Source of the DNA: Clostridiales bacterium
GTDB taxonomy: Bacteria; Bacillota; Clostridia; Saccharofermentanales; UBA5734
Reading direction: 5' to 3'
DNA length: 6,169 nt
NCBI GenBank assembly: GCA_003451915.1
Contig: DMJC01000262.1
Span: 1,483 to 7,651 of the forward strand
The position numbers and the translations under genes were made by a program. How positions within the stretch are numbered: position 1 is the first letter of the stretch; every line of letters begins with the position of its first letter. Under the pieces are notes generated by a model. The model was not told the DNA's origin and made no database searches. It worked only from the letters and a program-made list of their open reading frames with translations. Of the stretch, positions 5,159 through 6,169 are shown piece by piece.

Positions 5159-6016
5159 ATGTTAATAACTATTTTGATGGCATCCAATCTGACTTCAGTA
5201 CTCATTCCGATTGCAATCGGCGGAGGATCCGCATTATTACTAGGCGTACTGATCATGATCACAGTTAAAATTTTCTCTATTCCAGTTGATACCAGGCTTG
5301 AAGAAATCAAAGGTCTTTTGCCAGGAGCCAACTGCGGCGCTTGCGGCTATTCAGGCTGTGAGGGATATGCAACGGCTTTACATGAAGGAGAAGAACCCAA
5401 CGCTGGAAAATGCTCGGTCGGCGGTGCTGACACAGCTGCAGAACTAGCTGAATTGCTGGGTTTATCCAAACCGGATTTCATGCCAAAGGTAGCACAAGTT
5501 CTCTGTCAGGGAACCTGTGAAAACACTTCCAAGCGTTACGAATACACTGGAACGCCGACCTGCTCAGCAGCAACTATTTTATTCTCCGGACCGAACTCCT
5601 GCTCCTTTGGCTGCCTCGGCCTTGGCGACTGCAAAGTCGTCTGTCAGTTTGATGCAATCGACATCGTGGATGGCATCGCCCGTATCAACGCGGCTAAATG
5701 CACTGCCTGCGGCTTGTGCGTCGCTGCCTGCCCTAAATCGTTGATCCGCATCGTAACCAAACATCAGGACGCCTATACGGTTCGTTGCCGTAACAAATGG
5801 CCGGGAGCCCAGACCCGTAAAAACTGCAAAGTCGGCTGTATCGGCTGCCAGCGTTGTTTCAAGGTCTGTGAGTTTGGTGCTATTACCATGGAAGGGCCGC
5901 TGGCGGTAATCGATCCGGAAAAGTGCACGCATTGCGGCAAATGTATCGGCGTCTGCCCGACAAAGGCCATCTGCAACGGTCTGACCGGCTACGAAAAAGA
6001 CAAGAAAAAGAATTGA
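5159..6016 (+). CDS. rnfB: RnfB, multi-cluster ferredoxin-oxidising subunit
   Basis: 285 residues, 26 of them Cys. RnfB accepts electrons from reduced ferredoxin at the cytoplasmic face. An N-terminal membrane helix spans about residues 13-38. An Fe-S domain follows with Cys59, 62, 67 and 85 (CGACGYSGC). A middle region has Cys116, 120, 135, 148, 152, 158 and 162, within the Bacillota-type [17 protein letters not shown] block. Ferredoxin-like motifs follow at Cys181, 184, 187 and 191; Cys227, 230, 233 and 237; and Cys256, 259, 262 and 266. This is consistent with five or more [4Fe-4S] clusters. The longer, cluster-rich form is that of Clostridia rather than the short proteobacterial RnfB. AAGGAG (5147-5152) is 6 bases before the ATG, after a 27-base gap from rnfA. 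Codon use changes sharply near residue 145 (see findings). Confidence 0.96.
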   Translation: MLITILMASNLTSVLIPIAIGGGSALLLGVLIMITVKIFSIPVDTRLEEIKGLLPGANCGACGYSGCEGYATALHEGEEPNAGKCSVGGADTAAELAELLGLSKPDFMPKVAQVLCQGTCENTSKRYEYTGTPTCSAATILFSGPNSCSFGCLGLGDCKVVCQFDAIDIVDGIARINAAKCTACGLCVAACPKSLIRIVTKHQDAYTVRCRNKWPGAQTRKNCKVGCIGCQRCFKVCEFGAITMEGPLAVIDPEKCTHCGKCIGVCPTKAICNGLTGYEKDKKKN

Positions 6017-6040
6017 ACGATTCAGGAATATTGGGCAACG

Positions 6041-6075
6041 AATATCCGTGAACCACTTGCGCAAGTCCGGATATT
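6041..6075. other. Nested inverted repeats after rnfB
   Basis: Outer arms AATATCCG (6041-6048) and CGGATATT (6068-6075) are perfectly complementary. Within them lies a perfect 12-base palindrome, ACTTGCGCAAGT (6055-6066). A hairpin could end or protect the rnf transcript, but no T-run follows on the + strand, so it is not a standard intrinsic terminator. It overlaps the proposed -35 of rpmB and could equally be a protein-binding site. Confidence 0.5.
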
Positions 6076-6085
6076 ATGGTAATAT
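6057..6085 (+). promoter_or_regulatory. Candidate rpmB promoter
   Basis: TTGCGC (6057-6062), a 17-base spacer, and TAATAT (6080-6085) preceded by TGG, giving an extended -10. Both hexamers are imperfect (3 of 6 and 4 of 6). Transcription would start near 6092, giving a leader of about 35 bases. Confidence 0.4.
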
Positions 6086-6094
6086 TTCATCTGC

Positions 6095-6114
6095 GCGTTT
6101 TATCTTAAAGACGC
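6095..6114 (+). other. Small hairpin directly before the rpmB ribosome binding site
   Basis: GCGTTTT (6095-6101) pairs with AAGACGC (6108-6114), including one G-U pair, leaving a 6-base loop. The stem ends right where AAGGAGG begins, so it could affect ribosome access. Its stability is modest and function is inferred only. Confidence 0.3.
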
Positions 6115-6128
6115 AAGGAGGTGTACAA

Positions 6129-6169
6129 ATGGCAAAGTGTGATATCTGCCAGAAAGATATGCTTTTCGG
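6129..6169 (+). CDS. rpmB: Ribosomal protein L28, N-terminal fragment (cut by window edge)
   Basis: Thirteen complete codons, MAKCDICQKDMLF, plus two bases of a probable Gly codon. The start MAKC-x-x-C-x-K and a Phe-Gly soon after are characteristic of bacterial L28, here in the Cys-containing form with CxxC (Cys4, Cys7) that may bind zinc. A very strong AAGGAGGTG lies 6115-6123, with the GGAGG core 7 bases before the ATG, as expected of a ribosomal protein gene. It follows the rnf operon by 112 bases and probably has its own promoter. The product part of the 50S subunit is unrelated to Rnf. The identification rests on a short stretch. Confidence 0.8.
   Translation, partial: MAKCDICQKDMLF

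Noticed and set aside
5579..6064. 161-codon open frame on the - strand opposite rnfB
   Set aside because: It mirrors the rnfB frame, has no family resemblance, and rnfB itself is unmistakable.
6041..6075. Intrinsic terminator of the rnf operon
   Set aside because: The inverted repeat is real but is followed by ATGGTAATATTTC rather than a T-run, so I list it as a repeat structure only.

Overview
The window carries a complete rnf operon in the order rnfC-D-G-E-A-B on the + strand. It encodes the membrane-bound, ion-pumping ferredoxin:NAD+ oxidoreductase (Rnf complex). On the left is a divergent metal-resistance module on the - strand. On the right is the first 13 codons of rpmB (ribosomal protein L28). 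The CDGEAB order, strong AGGAGG-type ribosome binding sites, a clostridial-type Rex operator and the short Cys-containing L28 start point to a Bacillota (Firmicutes) anaerobe. Base composition is roughly balanced in the genes, so it is not a low-GC Clostridium. Genus cannot be read from this window.

Left part (1-652, - strand): a CadC/SmtB-type ArsR-family repressor (236-610) is followed after 10 bases by the start of a probable heavy-metal P-type ATPase, which runs off the left edge. A near-perfect 12-2-12 operator overlaps the -10 of the repressor's own promoter, as expected for metal-relieved autorepression.

Middle (653-878): an AT-rich divergent intergenic region. It holds an 18-bp match to the clostridial Rex site (TTGTTAA-N4-TTAACAA, 13 of 14 fixed positions), a perfect 8-bp tandem repeat, and an extended -10 promoter candidate for rnf. 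Rex senses NADH/NAD+, and Rnf turns over NAD+, so this link makes physiological sense.

Right part (879-6016): the six rnf genes are tightly coupled, with ATGA overlaps at C/D and E/A, a 14-base overlap at D/G, a zero gap at G/E and a 27-base gap at A/B. RnfB takes electrons from ferredoxin through many 4Fe-4S clusters. RnfA and RnfE carry the conserved membrane cysteines. RnfD and RnfG carry threonines in covalent-FMN motifs, and RnfC holds the NAD(H)/FMN site. The surprise is that rnfC is interrupted by one in-frame TAA (1707-1709), at the border between its FMN/NADH domain and its SLBB plus 2x[4Fe-4S] part. Everything on both sides stays in frame and looks well conserved. This is a recent nonsense mutation, a base-call error or, less likely, a split or read-through gene.

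The rnf to rpmB gap (6017-6128) holds inverted repeats and a promoter candidate, but no textbook terminator. No tRNA, rRNA, CRISPR array or insertion sequence was seen. The core system is known biology. The points worth a second look are the rnfC stop, the Rex site, the Cys-bearing tail of RnfE and the abrupt codon-usage change inside rnfB.
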